NCBI GenBank assembly: GCA_965279195.1
Contig: CBDIHP010000047.1
Span: 186,001 to 250,000, forward strand
From: CBDIHP01 sp965279195
GTDB taxonomy: Bacteria > Planctomycetota > Planctomycetia > Isosphaerales > Isosphaeraceae
Direction of reading: 5' to 3'
Length of the DNA: 64,000 nucleotides
Within the stretch, counting starts at the first letter, position 1. The number at the start of each line of letters is the position of its first letter. Below the pieces are notes generated by a model that was not told the origin of the DNA, did no database searches, and saw only the letters and a list, made by a program, of their open reading frames with translations. Of the stretch, positions 39,329 through 47,680 are shown one piece after another. A program made the position numbers and the translations under genes.

Positions 39329-39420
39329 TTGAACCACAGAGACACGGAGATCACAGAGGAGATTTCAATTTATTTTGCTTTTTGAATCTCTCCGTGTTCT
39401 CTGCGTCTCTGTGGTTCAAT
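39329..39420. repeat. AACCACAGAGACAC-family inverted repeat, copy 3
   Basis: Arms TTGAACCACAGAGACACGGA and the complement ending TCTCTGTGGTTCAAT. It lies between the sulfatase stop and the acyl-CoA synthetase start, and it contributes the last 17 residues and stop codon of the sulfatase (39370). Same family as 13907-13988 and 20662-20769. Confidence 0.9.
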
Positions 39421-40857
39421 CCGTCTTCCGTTCGTCGCACTGACGTAGGGATACTTGTCGAAGCGATCATCCGCCGGGTCATCCGTCTCGCGCATCCAGG
39501 TTTCGAGCCGGGCGCGGAGGTCGGCCTGGGCCCGGGCGTATTCGGGGCGGCCGGCGAGGTTGGCGAGCTGGTGGGGGTCGCGGGCGAGGTCGTAGAGTTC
39601 CTCGGCCGGGCGTCTCTCGAGCGAGGCCCGCACGAACGGGTCGTCGGGGTGGGACCTTCGGCGGTCGAGGACCCAGTCCTTGCTCGGGCCGCCGTCGATG
39701 TCGCCGAACGGGCCGACGGCCACGTGCTTCTCCGGGTCGCCCGCCGGCCAGCGTTCGGGGCGGAGATTCTTGATGTAAAGAAATTCCCTGGTGCGGACGG
39801 CACGCGACGGGTAGCTGAGGTCCCCCTTGCGGACATTGGCGTGCCGCTCGCGCTCGACGAACGCCGCGTCCCTCGGCGGGCCGGGGTCGTCGCCGACGGT
39901 CAGGAGGTTGTAGAGGCTCCGTCCCGTCATCTCGGGGGCCCGGCCGAGACCGGCCGCTTCGAGGATTGTCGGCGCCAGGTCGGCGTGGCCGACGAACGCA
40001 TCGACTTTCCGACCCGGCTTGATCTTCGCCGGCCAGCGGATGGCCAGGGGCATGTGCGTCCCCGAGTCGTAGAGGTTCGCCTTGGACCGGGGGAACGGCA
40101 GGCCGTTGTCGCTGGTGATGATCACGAGAGTATTCTTCGATCGACCGGACTTCTCCAGGCGATCCAGCAGCTCGCCCACGGTGCGGTCGAACCGCTCGAC
40201 CTCGGCGTAGTAGTCGAGCAGGTCGTCCCGGACGGCGGCGTTGTCGGGCAGGAATGGCGGCACGCCCACCGTCTCGGCCCGGAGCCCCGCCTTGCGGCCG
40301 GAGCCGGGGTCATAGGGGCGGTGGGGGTCCTGGCTGCCGTGCCAGAAGCAGAACGGGGTGCCGTCGGGGACCGTCTTCAGGAAGGCGTCGAACGAGGCGA
40401 AGGGCGGCCCGGCGGGGTTGTGCGGCCGGCCGGTCCCGGCGATCGTGCCGGGCCCCCAGCCCTTGCCCGACTGGCCGATTTTGTAGCCAACTTTGGCCAG
40501 CCGGTCGGGGTAGGTGGCGAACTTCGACGGCAAGACGCTCCAGAGGTTCGCGCCGTTCTCCAGCTGATGCACGGGCCGCCCCGTGAGCAACGCCCCGCGC
40601 GACGGCGTGCACGACGGCGAGGCGCAGAAGCTGGACGAAAACAGGGCGCCTTCGGCCGCCAGCCGGTCGAACCGGGGGGTCCGGACGGTGCGGTCGCCGT
40701 AGGCCCCGGCGTGGGGGTACGACCAGTCGTCGGCGATGATCAGGAGGACGTTCGGGCGTTCGGCGGCGGGGGCGGATCCGGCCGGAGAAAGCGCGAGGGT
40801 CAGGGCGAATCCGATCCGGAGCAGGGGCCCCCGGATGCGGGAAAAATCGGGTATCAT
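39370..40857 (-). CDS. Secreted sulfatase
   Basis: The 495-residue protein starts at ATG 40857 (GAGG upstream) with a signal peptide (about residues 1-31). Sulfatase core: NVLLIIADDWSYPHAGAYGD, then SCTPSRGALLTGRP with the Cys that becomes formylglycine, and IITSDNG. Its C-terminal tail (RRIEPQRRREHGEIQKAK) is encoded inside an AACCACAGAGACAC repeat, so the natural end is obscured; the catalytic domain is intact. It is divergent from the SDR gene by about 120 bp. The longer open frame to 41325 overlaps the SDR gene and is rejected. Confidence 0.9.
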   Translation of the reverse strand: MIPDFSRIRGPLLRIGFALTLALSPAGSAPAAERPNVLLIIADDWSYPHAGAYGDRTVRTPRFDRLAAEGALFSSSFCASPSCTPSRGALLTGRPVHQLENGANLWSVLPSKFATYPDRLAKVGYKIGQSGKGWGPGTIAGTGRPHNPAGPPFASFDAFLKTVPDGTPFCFWHGSQDPHRPYDPGSGRKAGLRAETVGVPPFLPDNAAVRDDLLDYYAEVERFDRTVGELLDRLEKSGRSKNTLVIITSDNGLPFPRSKANLYDSGTHMPLAIRWPAKIKPGRKVDAFVGHADLAPTILEAAGLGRAPEMTGRSLYNLLTVGDDPGPPRDAAFVERERHANVRKGDLSYPSRAVRTREFLYIKNLRPERWPAGDPEKHVAVGPFGDIDGGPSKDWVLDRRRSHPDDPFVRASLERRPAEELYDLARDPHQLANLAGRPEYARAQADLRARLETWMRETDDPADDRFDKYPYVSATNGRRIEPQRRREHGEIQKAK

Positions 40858-40978
40858 GGTGGGCCTCGGGGCGGCGGCCGGGCGTCTCGCCGGCCCCCTC
40901 GGGCGTCGAGTGTTCCACGCCGAGGGCCCGATTGCAAGGGATCCCGGCGGGTCGAGGGGGAAGGGGAGAGGCGGGCCG

Positions 40979-41659
40979 ATGGGCAAGGTCGTGGTCATCA
41001 CCGGGGCGACGCGGGGGCTGGGCCGGGCGATGGCCCGGGGCATCGCCGCCAGGGGGCACACCGTCCTGGGCTGCGGGCGGTCGGCCGAGGGGATCGCCGG
41101 CCTGGCGAAAGAGCTGGGGCCGCCCCACCGGTTCGACGTCGTGGATGTGGCCAGCGACGCCGGGGTCTCCGCCTGGGCCCGGTCGATCCTCGCCGGGTAC
41201 GGCCCGCCGGACCTGCTCCTGAACAACGCCGCGCTCATGAACGCGCCGGCGAAGCTCTGGGAGATCGGCCCGGAGGAATTCGATGCGTTGACGTCGGTGA
41301 ATATCAACGGGGTCGCGAATGTCATACGCCACCTCGCGCCGGCGATGGTCGCCAGGCGGTCGGGGGTGATCGTGAACTTCAGTTCCGGCTGGGGCCGGTC
41401 GACCTCGCCGGAGGTCGCCCCCTACTGCGGCACCAAGTGGGCCATCGAGGGCCTGACGCGGGCCCTGGCCCAGGAACTCCCCCCGGGCATGGCCGCCGTC
41501 CCGCTCAACCCCGGCGTCATCGACACCGACATGCTCAAGACCTGCTTCGGCGGCTCGTCGTCGAACTTCCCCGACGCCGAGGCCTGGGCGGGATCCGCCG
41601 TCCCCTTCCTCCTGGCCCTCGGCCCGAAGGACAACGGCAAGCCCCTGAGCGCCCCCTGA
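40979..41659 (+). CDS. Short-chain dehydrogenase/reductase (SDR)
   Basis: The 226-residue protein starts at ATG 40979 with GGGGAGAGG upstream. It shows the classical SDR cofactor motif TGATRGLGRA (TGxxxGxG), LLNNAALMN (NNAG region), the catalytic Ser segment VNFSSGWG and the catalytic YCGTK (YxxxK) with NPGVIDTDM after it. Length (226) and the absent C-terminal extension fit a classical cytoplasmic SDR using NAD(P)H. The substrate is unknown. A small membrane protein gene follows 26 bp downstream and may share its transcript. Confidence 0.88.
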   Translation: MGKVVVITGATRGLGRAMARGIAARGHTVLGCGRSAEGIAGLAKELGPPHRFDVVDVASDAGVSAWARSILAGYGPPDLLLNNAALMNAPAKLWEIGPEEFDALTSVNINGVANVIRHLAPAMVARRSGVIVNFSSGWGRSTSPEVAPYCGTKWAIEGLTRALAQELPPGMAAVPLNPGVIDTDMLKTCFGGSSSNFPDAEAWAGSAVPFLLALGPKDNGKPLSAP

Positions 41660-41685
41660 CGGAACCCCTTTTCCGACCAACACAC

Positions 41686-42180
41686 ATGACATTCAAGCAA
41701 CTGACCGTGATCGCCCTGCGCAACCTGGCCATGCTGAGCATGATGCTCTGGATGGGGGGCTTCACGTTCTACGCGGGGTTCGTCCTCCACACCCTGGAGG
41801 ACATCTACGGCGAGCCCGAGGCCGGATTCGTCACACAAAGAATCTCAGATATCATTAATATCTGCGGCGTGGTCGCGATCGCCCTGTGGTGGGCCCTGAT
41901 CGCGGCCGAGGGCCGCTGGTTCCGCACCAACGGGCTGCGATTCTGGTCGCGGACGCGGCTGGTGTCGCTCGCGGCCTCGACGGGGCTGCTGGTGTTCCTG
42001 ATCGCGCTGAACCCGTCGCTGGACGAGCACCTGGCGTCGAAGGGGGTCGGCGGCGGCTTCTACGCCCTGCACCAGACGTACCTGATCGCCAGCGTCGCCC
42101 ACTGGGCGGTGAACCTGGCGGCGACCGTCGCGACGGTCGCGGGCTGGACGGTCGAGCGACCTGCGGCGGTCGACGGCTGA
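41686..42180 (+). CDS. Small multi-pass membrane protein
   Basis: The 164-residue protein starts at ATG 41686, 26 bp after the SDR stop. Four hydrophobic stretches are visible (about residues 12-35, 55-72, 85-105 and 128-150). It resembles small DUF4149/TMEM205-like proteins in layout only; I do not recognise a family with certainty. It probably sits in the cytoplasmic membrane and may be co-expressed with the SDR. Confidence 0.7.
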   Translation: MTFKQLTVIALRNLAMLSMMLWMGGFTFYAGFVLHTLEDIYGEPEAGFVTQRISDIINICGVVAIALWWALIAAEGRWFRTNGLRFWSRTRLVSLAASTGLLVFLIALNPSLDEHLASKGVGGGFYALHQTYLIASVAHWAVNLAATVATVAGWTVERPAAVDG

Positions 42181-42235
42181 TCGCGGGCAACGCCCGATGC
42201 ATCAGCCATCGACCATCCGACGGGGGTCGCTCAGT

Positions 42236-42445
42236 TCAGTCCGCCTTGACGCCCGTGTTCGCGCTGGGGGCCTCGGACTTGGCCTTGCCGCCCTTGACGG
42301 CGGTCTTGGGCTCGACCTTCTCGGTCGGGGCGGCGGGGACATCCTTGGGGATGCTCGGGCCGCCGCCGCTGTCGCAGCCGGTCAGGACCAGGGACAGCGC
42401 GAGGAAGGCGGGGGCCACGGCGAGCATCGAGGTGAGGCGGCGCAT
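42236..42445 (-). CDS. Small lipoprotein
   Basis: The 69-residue protein has a signal peptide with lipobox LTGC (Cys about residue 24), followed by a short Pro/Lys/Ala-rich tail (PAAPTEKVEPKTAVKGGKAK). It lies 134 bp downstream of the DUF1559 gene on the same strand. Small lipoproteins in this position are common companions of DUF1559 pseudopilin genes in planctomycetes. No catalytic domain. Confidence 0.75.
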   Translation of the reverse strand: MRRLTSMLAVAPAFLALSLVLTGCDSGGGPSIPKDVPAAPTEKVEPKTAVKGGKAKSEAPSANTGVKAD

Positions 42446-42578
42446 CGGCAGGGTCTCTCAGGGTGCGGGGAGTCATTCCGGGGGACGCGGGGCGGGCCGA
42501 CAAAACGACCGACGGCCGCCGCGGGCGAGAATCTCGGCCCGCGGCGACCATCGGGTGTGTCGGACGGAGGCGGGTACC

Positions 42579-43592
42579 TCAGTACGAGTCGGCGCTGACG
42601 ACCTCGCCGTTGGCGTAGGTGCTCAGGGCGCGATAGGCATCCATGTTAATGGATTCCTTGATAAACTTGACGGAGCCGTCGGCGAACAGGAAGTTGGCGC
42701 CGCCGGGGTGGATCGAGCGGAAGCCGAACTGGCCGTAGGTCAGGGTGCCGGGCTGCTTCCACCAGTCGAACGGGCCGGCGGCGTCGATCAGCGGGGTGAC
42801 GTCGGCCAGGGCGGCCGGGGCGTTGATCTTCACGGCCGAGTAGGCGATGCACTGCGGGCGGCTGCTGCCGCCGGGGAGGCCGTCGCCCCACCACTCGCAC
42901 TGGGTCCAGGAGTTGAAGACCGAGCCCGGCTCATTCTTGAACCGCGAGGTCTCGCCCACGGCGATGGTGTTCGAGGTGCCGTCGGTGATCTCGGCGATCT
43001 TGCGGATCTTGTTCAGGCCGAAGATGCCGTTGCCGTCGAGGCGGCGGCAGATCTCGGCGTTGGCGGTCGAGTAGACGTAGCGGAACAGCTCGGTGTAGCC
43101 GGCCATCGCCGCGTACGAGGTCTGGGTCCAGCCGACGAAGGTCGAGGGATCCAGCGGGGTCTGCGGCTGGTCGCTCGGGCAGATGTAGGCCGTGACCTTG
43201 GTCGACATCGCGGTGTAGTTCCGCACGCTGTTGGCCGCCGGGATCGGGGACGCGGCACTGCCGCCCATGAAGTTGGTGGCGTTGAACAGGCTCGACTGCT
43301 CCAGGTAGGGCAGCAGGGCGAGCTGCATGCCGAAGCGGGGGCGGGCGGTGCAGTTGTCGAGCGTCGAGGTCCGCCAGACGCCCCACGGGAAGCAGCTATT
43401 GCCGCTCTCGTAGTTGTGCAGGCCCAGGCCCACCTGCTTGAGGTTGTTCACGCACTGGGCGCGGCGGGCGGCCTCGCGGGCCGACTGCACGGCCGGCAGC
43501 AGCAGGGCGATCAGGACGGCGATGATGGCGATCACCACAAGCAGCTCGATCAGGGTGAAACCCGATCGACGCGCACGGGACAATCCGGTCAT
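42579..43592 (-). CDS. DUF1559 protein with type IV pilin-like N-terminus
   Basis: The 337-residue protein starts at ATG 43592 (GGAG upstream). The prepilin cleavage/methylation motif GFTLIELLVVIAIIAVLIA is followed by a helix (QSAREAARRAQC) and the DUF1559 body: NNLKQVGLGLHNYES, ITDGTSNTIAVGE, GQFGFRSIHPGGANFLFADGSVKF. Such proteins are exported and assembled like pseudopilins; planctomycete genomes hold dozens. It is first of a likely two-gene unit with the small lipoprotein. The 43593-44764 region upstream on this strand carries no supported gene. Confidence 0.9.
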   Translation of the reverse strand: MTGLSRARRSGFTLIELLVVIAIIAVLIALLLPAVQSAREAARRAQCVNNLKQVGLGLHNYESGNSCFPWGVWRTSTLDNCTARPRFGMQLALLPYLEQSSLFNATNFMGGSAASPIPAANSVRNYTAMSTKVTAYICPSDQPQTPLDPSTFVGWTQTSYAAMAGYTELFRYVYSTANAEICRRLDGNGIFGLNKIRKIAEITDGTSNTIAVGETSRFKNEPGSVFNSWTQCEWWGDGLPGGSSRPQCIAYSAVKINAPAALADVTPLIDAAGPFDWWKQPGTLTYGQFGFRSIHPGGANFLFADGSVKFIKESINMDAYRALSTYANGEVVSADSY

Positions 43593-44764
43593 GTCGACAC
43601 TCCAGCAAGAGAGAAAACGAGGAAGGGTATTGATCACACCAACCGGTCGGACGTGGGGCAGACGGAGGTCAAGGCAATCGCCAGGGAGGAAGCGAGGGGC
43701 CTCGAAAACGATGCGCCGCGGGATGGATTGGAATGAGGTCGCGGAACCGGGCGGTCGGATGCCCCTCGGCTCGGTCGCTCGGCGGTCACTCAGACGGGAG
43801 AGCAGGGGCGGCGACGCCCCGGGGTGTGCGGACCGGCGATCCCGAAGAACGCGAGCCCCCGCGACGCCACATGCTTCCAGACCAGAGGTTCGAAAGGATG
43901 GAGTACGACGGGACCGGCCGTGGGCCCGTGGCGGTCACGGGTAGGTCGGGCGGCAAGGCGCGAACGACGGGACATTCACCGCGGAGAGCCCGGACGGGCC
44001 GGGACACGATGAGCGCCGGATGGTTGGACGGAACAAAGTCTGAGAAGGGGGGGAGCCAGGCAACCGTCGAGACGAGGCGATGGACCGAGGTTTGGGGCCT
44101 CGAATGCAATCGCGCGGTGACACTCCTCGATCGAGACGTGGACGATCAGGATGAAACCAGGAGGCCAGTGGCGTGTCCGCCCTGAGCCGCTCGTCATGCC
44201 CCAGACGAGTCCGGGACACGATCCCGGGGCAGGCTGGGCCCCATCGCGCCGGCGACCCGGCAACAATACGGCCCCTCCACGAGAACCGATTCTAGGCATT
44301 CTGGTAGGATTTTCAATGCGCGAATTGGAAACTTCTCATTTTTTCCACCCGCACGTCCCCCCGAAACCACACATCCACCCCATCAATACCCCTCCCCGAC
44401 CCCAAAATCGCCGGAAACCCTCTCGCCGAAACGAACCCAATTCACCGCAAACCCTGACGCCGAATCGCCTTAACCATCAACACCCCCAAAGCACCGCAAG
44501 CCATACCAAACTCCCAGCCCTCCCCCAGCTTCCCAAATCACCAATCCCTATTGTTGCCCCAGATTCCCCAGAGTCAAACGCGTTGCCTTTTCTCAACCCC
44601 GGTCCCAGCCCCCCGGGCGACCTCCAACCAGCCCCTTCCCGCCGACACCCTCCTGTCACAGCCCCCATCTCCCCGCCCATCGTGCCGCGTCTATCGATCA
44701 TCGTCCGCGAGGTCAACAGCTCGCACCCATCCACGCACGACCGCCGCCTATCCCTCGATCACGA
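43593..44764. other. Gene-poor stretch between pseudopilin and retron-like locus
   Basis: No ORF here survives inspection. The right half (about 44330-44700) is unusual: the plus strand is rich in C and A and nearly lacks G, giving long open frames without biological content. It lies just downstream of the reverse transcriptase transcript (minus strand), so the RNA read through it would be G-rich. The left half is ordinary GC-rich non-coding sequence. Confidence 0.6.
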
Positions 44765-44968
44765 TCACTCCTGCAATCCTTCTCCATCACCACCCGGCTT
44801 CGTGTCCTCCGCCTCCTCCGAACCCGGTTCCTCTTGCTCCGACTCTTCCTCCGGATCATCGACCAGCCCGGACAAGAGATCCCGCTCAACGCTCAACGAC
44901 TTCCGCCAGCCCGGGGGGACATCCAGCGCCCTGGCGGCGCGAAGTTCATCGACGGAAATTAATCCCAT
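44765..44968 (-). CDS. Small acidic ORF overlapping the RT gene end
   Basis: A 67-residue ORF from ATG 44968, overlapping the last 10 bases of the reverse transcriptase gene (ATGGGATTAA), an arrangement typical of translational coupling. The N-terminal half is a mixed helix (MGLISVDELRAARALDVPPG), the C-terminal half is very acidic (DDPEEESEQEEPGSEEAED). No family recognised. If real it would be the best candidate for a retron-associated partner protein; it could also be a chance ORF. Confidence 0.5.
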   Translation of the reverse strand: MGLISVDELRAARALDVPPGWRKSLSVERDLLSGLVDDPEEESEQEEPGSEEAEDTKPGGDGEGLQE

Positions 44969-45846
44969 ATATCGCCTAACTGTGCCAACTGCTTCTGAAG
45001 TGCACAAAGGCCGTTGATTTGGCCAGTGGTCAAGGTAGCCTCACGCCCCAAAGATATCCGATGCAGAGCAGAACGGAGCATTCTACGCTTGGGCCGTGGT
45101 AGAGAAACAGCGTTATTCACCGTCAAACCTGTCACAACTTGTCTTTGATGCCTCCTCATGAACCTCGTCTTGCTCGCGTTCACGCTATAACCATAGTCGA
45201 AGAGGATTTTTGCCGAACTCTGCAGGACATGACCAACTCGCCCCAACGAATCATCGCCAAATGAAATACTAATATCATCTGCATATCGAGTATATGTAAG
45301 CTTATTGGATTCTGCCAGGCCCGTGAAGCGGCAATCCAGCCTGTAATTAACGAGATTGCTCAGAACCGGGCTCGTCGGCGATCCTTGGGGCAAACCGTGC
45401 TCGACACAACACAGTCTGGTCAGGGTCCCGGCTGCGATTGAATTCCATCCTAATGACTTGAAAAATCTGTATATTCTATCCGACGCTGTGCTCGTGAAGA
45501 AATCTTCGATGTCAAGCCCCAAAACTAGCGCGCGACTTACATGCCGTTCCGCATTTTGAACTATTGAACTACCTTTCTTGAAACCAACGGCTGCCTGATG
45601 TACCGGGAGTCGCAATAGTAACCTACGATAGATTCTCGACTGGAATAATTTTAATTCAGGGTTGGGAACATGTAAAACCCGGTTTCTTCCAGACCGCTTT
45701 GGAATCAGTACTCGTGTGTATTCTAACGGAATGTTGTGCAATTCTCTGACCGATATACTTAGACATCCAGCTAATTCATGCTCTCCGACATGATCACCCT
45801 TCCCCAACCGCCCAAAAATATCCTTCAGATAATTTCCTAGAAGCAT
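44959..45846 (-). CDS. Retron-type reverse transcriptase
   Basis: The 295-residue protein starts at ATG 45846 with GAGG 6 nt upstream (a TTG at 45858 is possible). Reverse transcriptase motifs in order: IPKRSGRNR (48-56), NAERH (98-102, the NAxxH signature of retron RTs), catalytic Asp112 in GLDIEDFF, LPQGSPTSP (152-160), catalytic YADD (188-191) and VTG (238-240) in region Y. Size and motifs fit a retron RT, not a group II intron maturase or a DGR enzyme. Its DNA is visibly richer in A/T than neighbouring genes, suggesting transfer. Structured DNA upstream (45864-46066) is where the msr-msd RNA is expected; a small coupled ORF follows. Confidence 0.85.
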   Translation of the reverse strand: MLLGNYLKDIFGRLGKGDHVGEHELAGCLSISVRELHNIPLEYTRVLIPKRSGRNRVLHVPNPELKLFQSRIYRRLLLRLPVHQAAVGFKKGSSIVQNAERHVSRALVLGLDIEDFFTSTASDRIYRFFKSLGWNSIAAGTLTRLCCVEHGLPQGSPTSPVLSNLVNYRLDCRFTGLAESNKLTYTRYADDISISFGDDSLGRVGHVLQSSAKILFDYGYSVNASKTRFMRRHQRQVVTGLTVNNAVSLPRPKRRMLRSALHRISLGREATLTTGQINGLCALQKQLAQLGDIWD

Positions 45847-45863
45847 CGTACACCTCAAAAGAA

Positions 45864-46066
45864 ACAGGGGTAGACCAATCTCTTGGTCTACCCCTTGCCC
45901 TGCCGCGCAGATGCGGTTTCATGCGTGTGAGCGGAGCGAACCGAAGAGCATGAAACCCCTCGGAGCCCAACCACATCAGACACGCCCAGCTACGTTTCTG
46001 ACCGACGAAACATCGGCCCGTGTGGCATCAGAGGATCAATCCAACGCACACCTTGGGTCCAGGGCA
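45864..46066 (-). ncRNA. Candidate retron msr-msd RNA region
   Basis: Between the CAP-protein gene and the RT start. Hairpins on the RT strand: a perfect 13-bp stem (45866-45878 with 45883-45895, AGGGGTAGACCAA arms, 4-base loop) and a 10-bp stem (45915-45924 with 45948-45957, GGTTTCATGC arms, 23-base loop). Bases 45896-45902 (TGCCCTG) complement 46060-46066 (CAGGGCA), a possible a1/a2 pair enclosing the second hairpin. The exact priming G and msd limits cannot be fixed from one sequence; the 13-bp stem may lie outside the RNA. Confidence 0.5.
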
Positions 46067-46270
46067 GCAACAGACGACTACAAAGCCCGATCGCATCGTT
46101 AGCGTCCGAATCCGCTACAGCCTACTACGCGAAAGAGAATCAATCAAGGTGACTTTGTTGATGAACTGCGTCAACCGACAGCGGAACCTCCGCCCCCACT
46201 GTCGTCCAATCGCGGCAGTGGGGATGGCCTGGATCAAATCCGATATAGCTATATGCAATTGGCCAGCCCC

Positions 46271-47293
46271 TCACGGGTGCCCGCCGTAGATGGTGATGTA
46301 GGCGGTGCCCTTCTCGTCGAGGGCGAGGCCGATTCCGGCGTGCTTGAGCTTGGGGTTCTTCATGACGGGGGAGTCGCCGGCGATGGAGCACTGGGCGAAG
46401 GTGGCGGCGTCCTTGAGCTGGGGGCCGTAGGAGTAGATGTGGTCGGTGCCGCCCTGGTATTCGGTCTTGGGCTCGTCGGCCTGGTCGAGTTTGCCCTGCC
46501 TCTCGGCACGCAGCTTGGCCTCGGCCAGGGCGGTGGCGGTGAGCTGGTCGTTCAGGGTCACGGGTTCCAGGTTCTGGCTCGCGCGGTACTCGTTGATCTT
46601 CTCGAGGATCTGCGCGGGCAGGGCGGCGAGGGATTCCTCGGTGAACTTGGTCGGCAGCACGGGCGGGTTGCCGAAGACGGTGCAGCAGAAGAAGTTGCCT
46701 CGCTGGGACTTGGCGATGCCGACGCCCATGAGCTGGTAGTCGTGATCGCCGATCTTGTTGAGCTTGTAGGCGTAGAACGGGCGGTAGTGGGTGTTGGTGT
46801 CCATGAGCTGGTCGGCGAACATCGCCCCGCTGAACTCCATGCCGTTGGGCGAACGGGCGGCGTTGGCCTCGGTGCCGGCGCCGGGCTGGCCCATGTCGTC
46901 CTGCGGCCAGCCGAAGTAGTGGATCCGGGCGACCGGGGAGTCCATGTCAGCCGGGCCGCCGATCTTGGTGGCCTCGTGCGGGCAGGCGAGCTGCTTGGGC
47001 TGGTTCTCGTCGTCGAACTTCGCCATCAGGTCGGCCAACCACTGGCCGGCGTTGTTCAGGACCGCGTCGTACCGCAGGTCCTCCGGCGTCTTCTCGCGGT
47101 CGGCCGCCTTGTCCTCGCGCCCCAGCTTCCGGCGCTCGTTGACCCGGCTCAGGAACTGGTCGCGGTACTTCGCCAGATCCTCCTCCGACACCGACGTCGC
47201 CTTGTACTCGCGGACCTCCTGCGCCCGGACGGGGGCGAGGCCCGACAGGCTGAACAGCAACAAACCCAATCCCAACAGCGATTTGCGCGACAT
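46271..47293 (-). CDS. Secreted CAP-domain protein
   Basis: The 340-residue protein starts at ATG 47293 (GGAGG upstream) with a signal peptide ending PVRAQE. The C-terminal half has the CAP (SCP/PR1) pattern: ILEKINEYRASQNLEPVTLND, LTATALAEAKLRAERQG and the terminal segment around HAGIGLALDEKG. The N-terminal half (RVNERRKLGRED...) may be a second, degenerate CAP-like domain. CAP proteins are secreted; activity is usually unknown. It is transcribed away from a repeat cluster and ends 200 bp from the retron-like ncRNA region, with nothing supported in that gap. Confidence 0.82.
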   Translation of the reverse strand: MSRKSLLGLGLLLFSLSGLAPVRAQEVREYKATSVSEEDLAKYRDQFLSRVNERRKLGREDKAADREKTPEDLRYDAVLNNAGQWLADLMAKFDDENQPKQLACPHEATKIGGPADMDSPVARIHYFGWPQDDMGQPGAGTEANAARSPNGMEFSGAMFADQLMDTNTHYRPFYAYKLNKIGDHDYQLMGVGIAKSQRGNFFCCTVFGNPPVLPTKFTEESLAALPAQILEKINEYRASQNLEPVTLNDQLTATALAEAKLRAERQGKLDQADEPKTEYQGGTDHIYSYGPQLKDAATFAQCSIAGDSPVMKNPKLKHAGIGLALDEKGTAYITIYGGHP

Positions 47294-47467
47294 GATCGGA
47301 GACCTCCAGGTTCTTCCCCAAGACGTGAACTGGCGACGAAAGGCTCGCTCGCCCGAGAGGAGTAATCACGTCCCGTGGGGAATGTTACAACAGGGGCGAT
47401 TGTGAAGGGGTCTGGAGCCCCCGATGATGTGGTACGGCGCGGCGGAGGTTGACAGAGAACCGGTCAT

Positions 47468-47625
47468 CTGGAGTGCGTCCGCTCGCTGACGCTCCGGGGG
47501 CGGGGTTCCAGACCCAGAAATCCAAGGCCCCGACGTGCCGGGGTTTTCCGAGTGGGTCTGGAGACCCGATTTGGTGGTCCGGCGCGGCGGATGTTGGGGC
47601 GGGGTCGGGAGACCCGCGCCCAGCG
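47468..47625. repeat. Hybrid repeat: GGAGTGCGTCCGC half plus GGGTCTCCAGACCC copy D
   Basis: The left part CTGGAGTGCGTCCGCTCGC (47468 on) belongs to the GGAGTGCGTCCGC family; from GGGGTTCCAGACCC on, it is the nested GGGTCTCCAGACCC family with arms ending CGCGCCCAGCG at 47625. It therefore looks like one element inserted in or recombined with another. It occupies the 387-bp gap between the divergent CAP-protein and paralogue genes. Confidence 0.75.
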
Positions 47626-47680
47626 ATTTCGATCCAGCGTCTTCGTCCCCCGGATCCATCCCAGCCCACCGAGGATTCCC

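Noticed and set aside
37549..42180. Very long plus-strand frame covering several minus genes and the membrane protein
   Set aside because: Only the last 164 codons (41686-42180) form a plausible protein; the rest is antisense to the synthetase and sulfatase.
44477..44734. Minus-strand 85-residue ORF after the small acidic ORF
   Set aside because: Gly-rich sequence typical of a G-rich strand; no start signal or conserved phrase.
44151..45017. Plus-strand 288-residue ORF across the low-G region
   Set aside because: Pro/Ser/Arg-rich low-complexity product from a C-rich stretch and antisense to the end of the RT; no domain.
44959..45846. Group II intron or diversity-generating retroelement as the nature of the RT
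   Set aside because: There is no maturase domain, no intron-like RNA ends, and no template/variable repeat pair near; NAxxH and VTG point to retrons.
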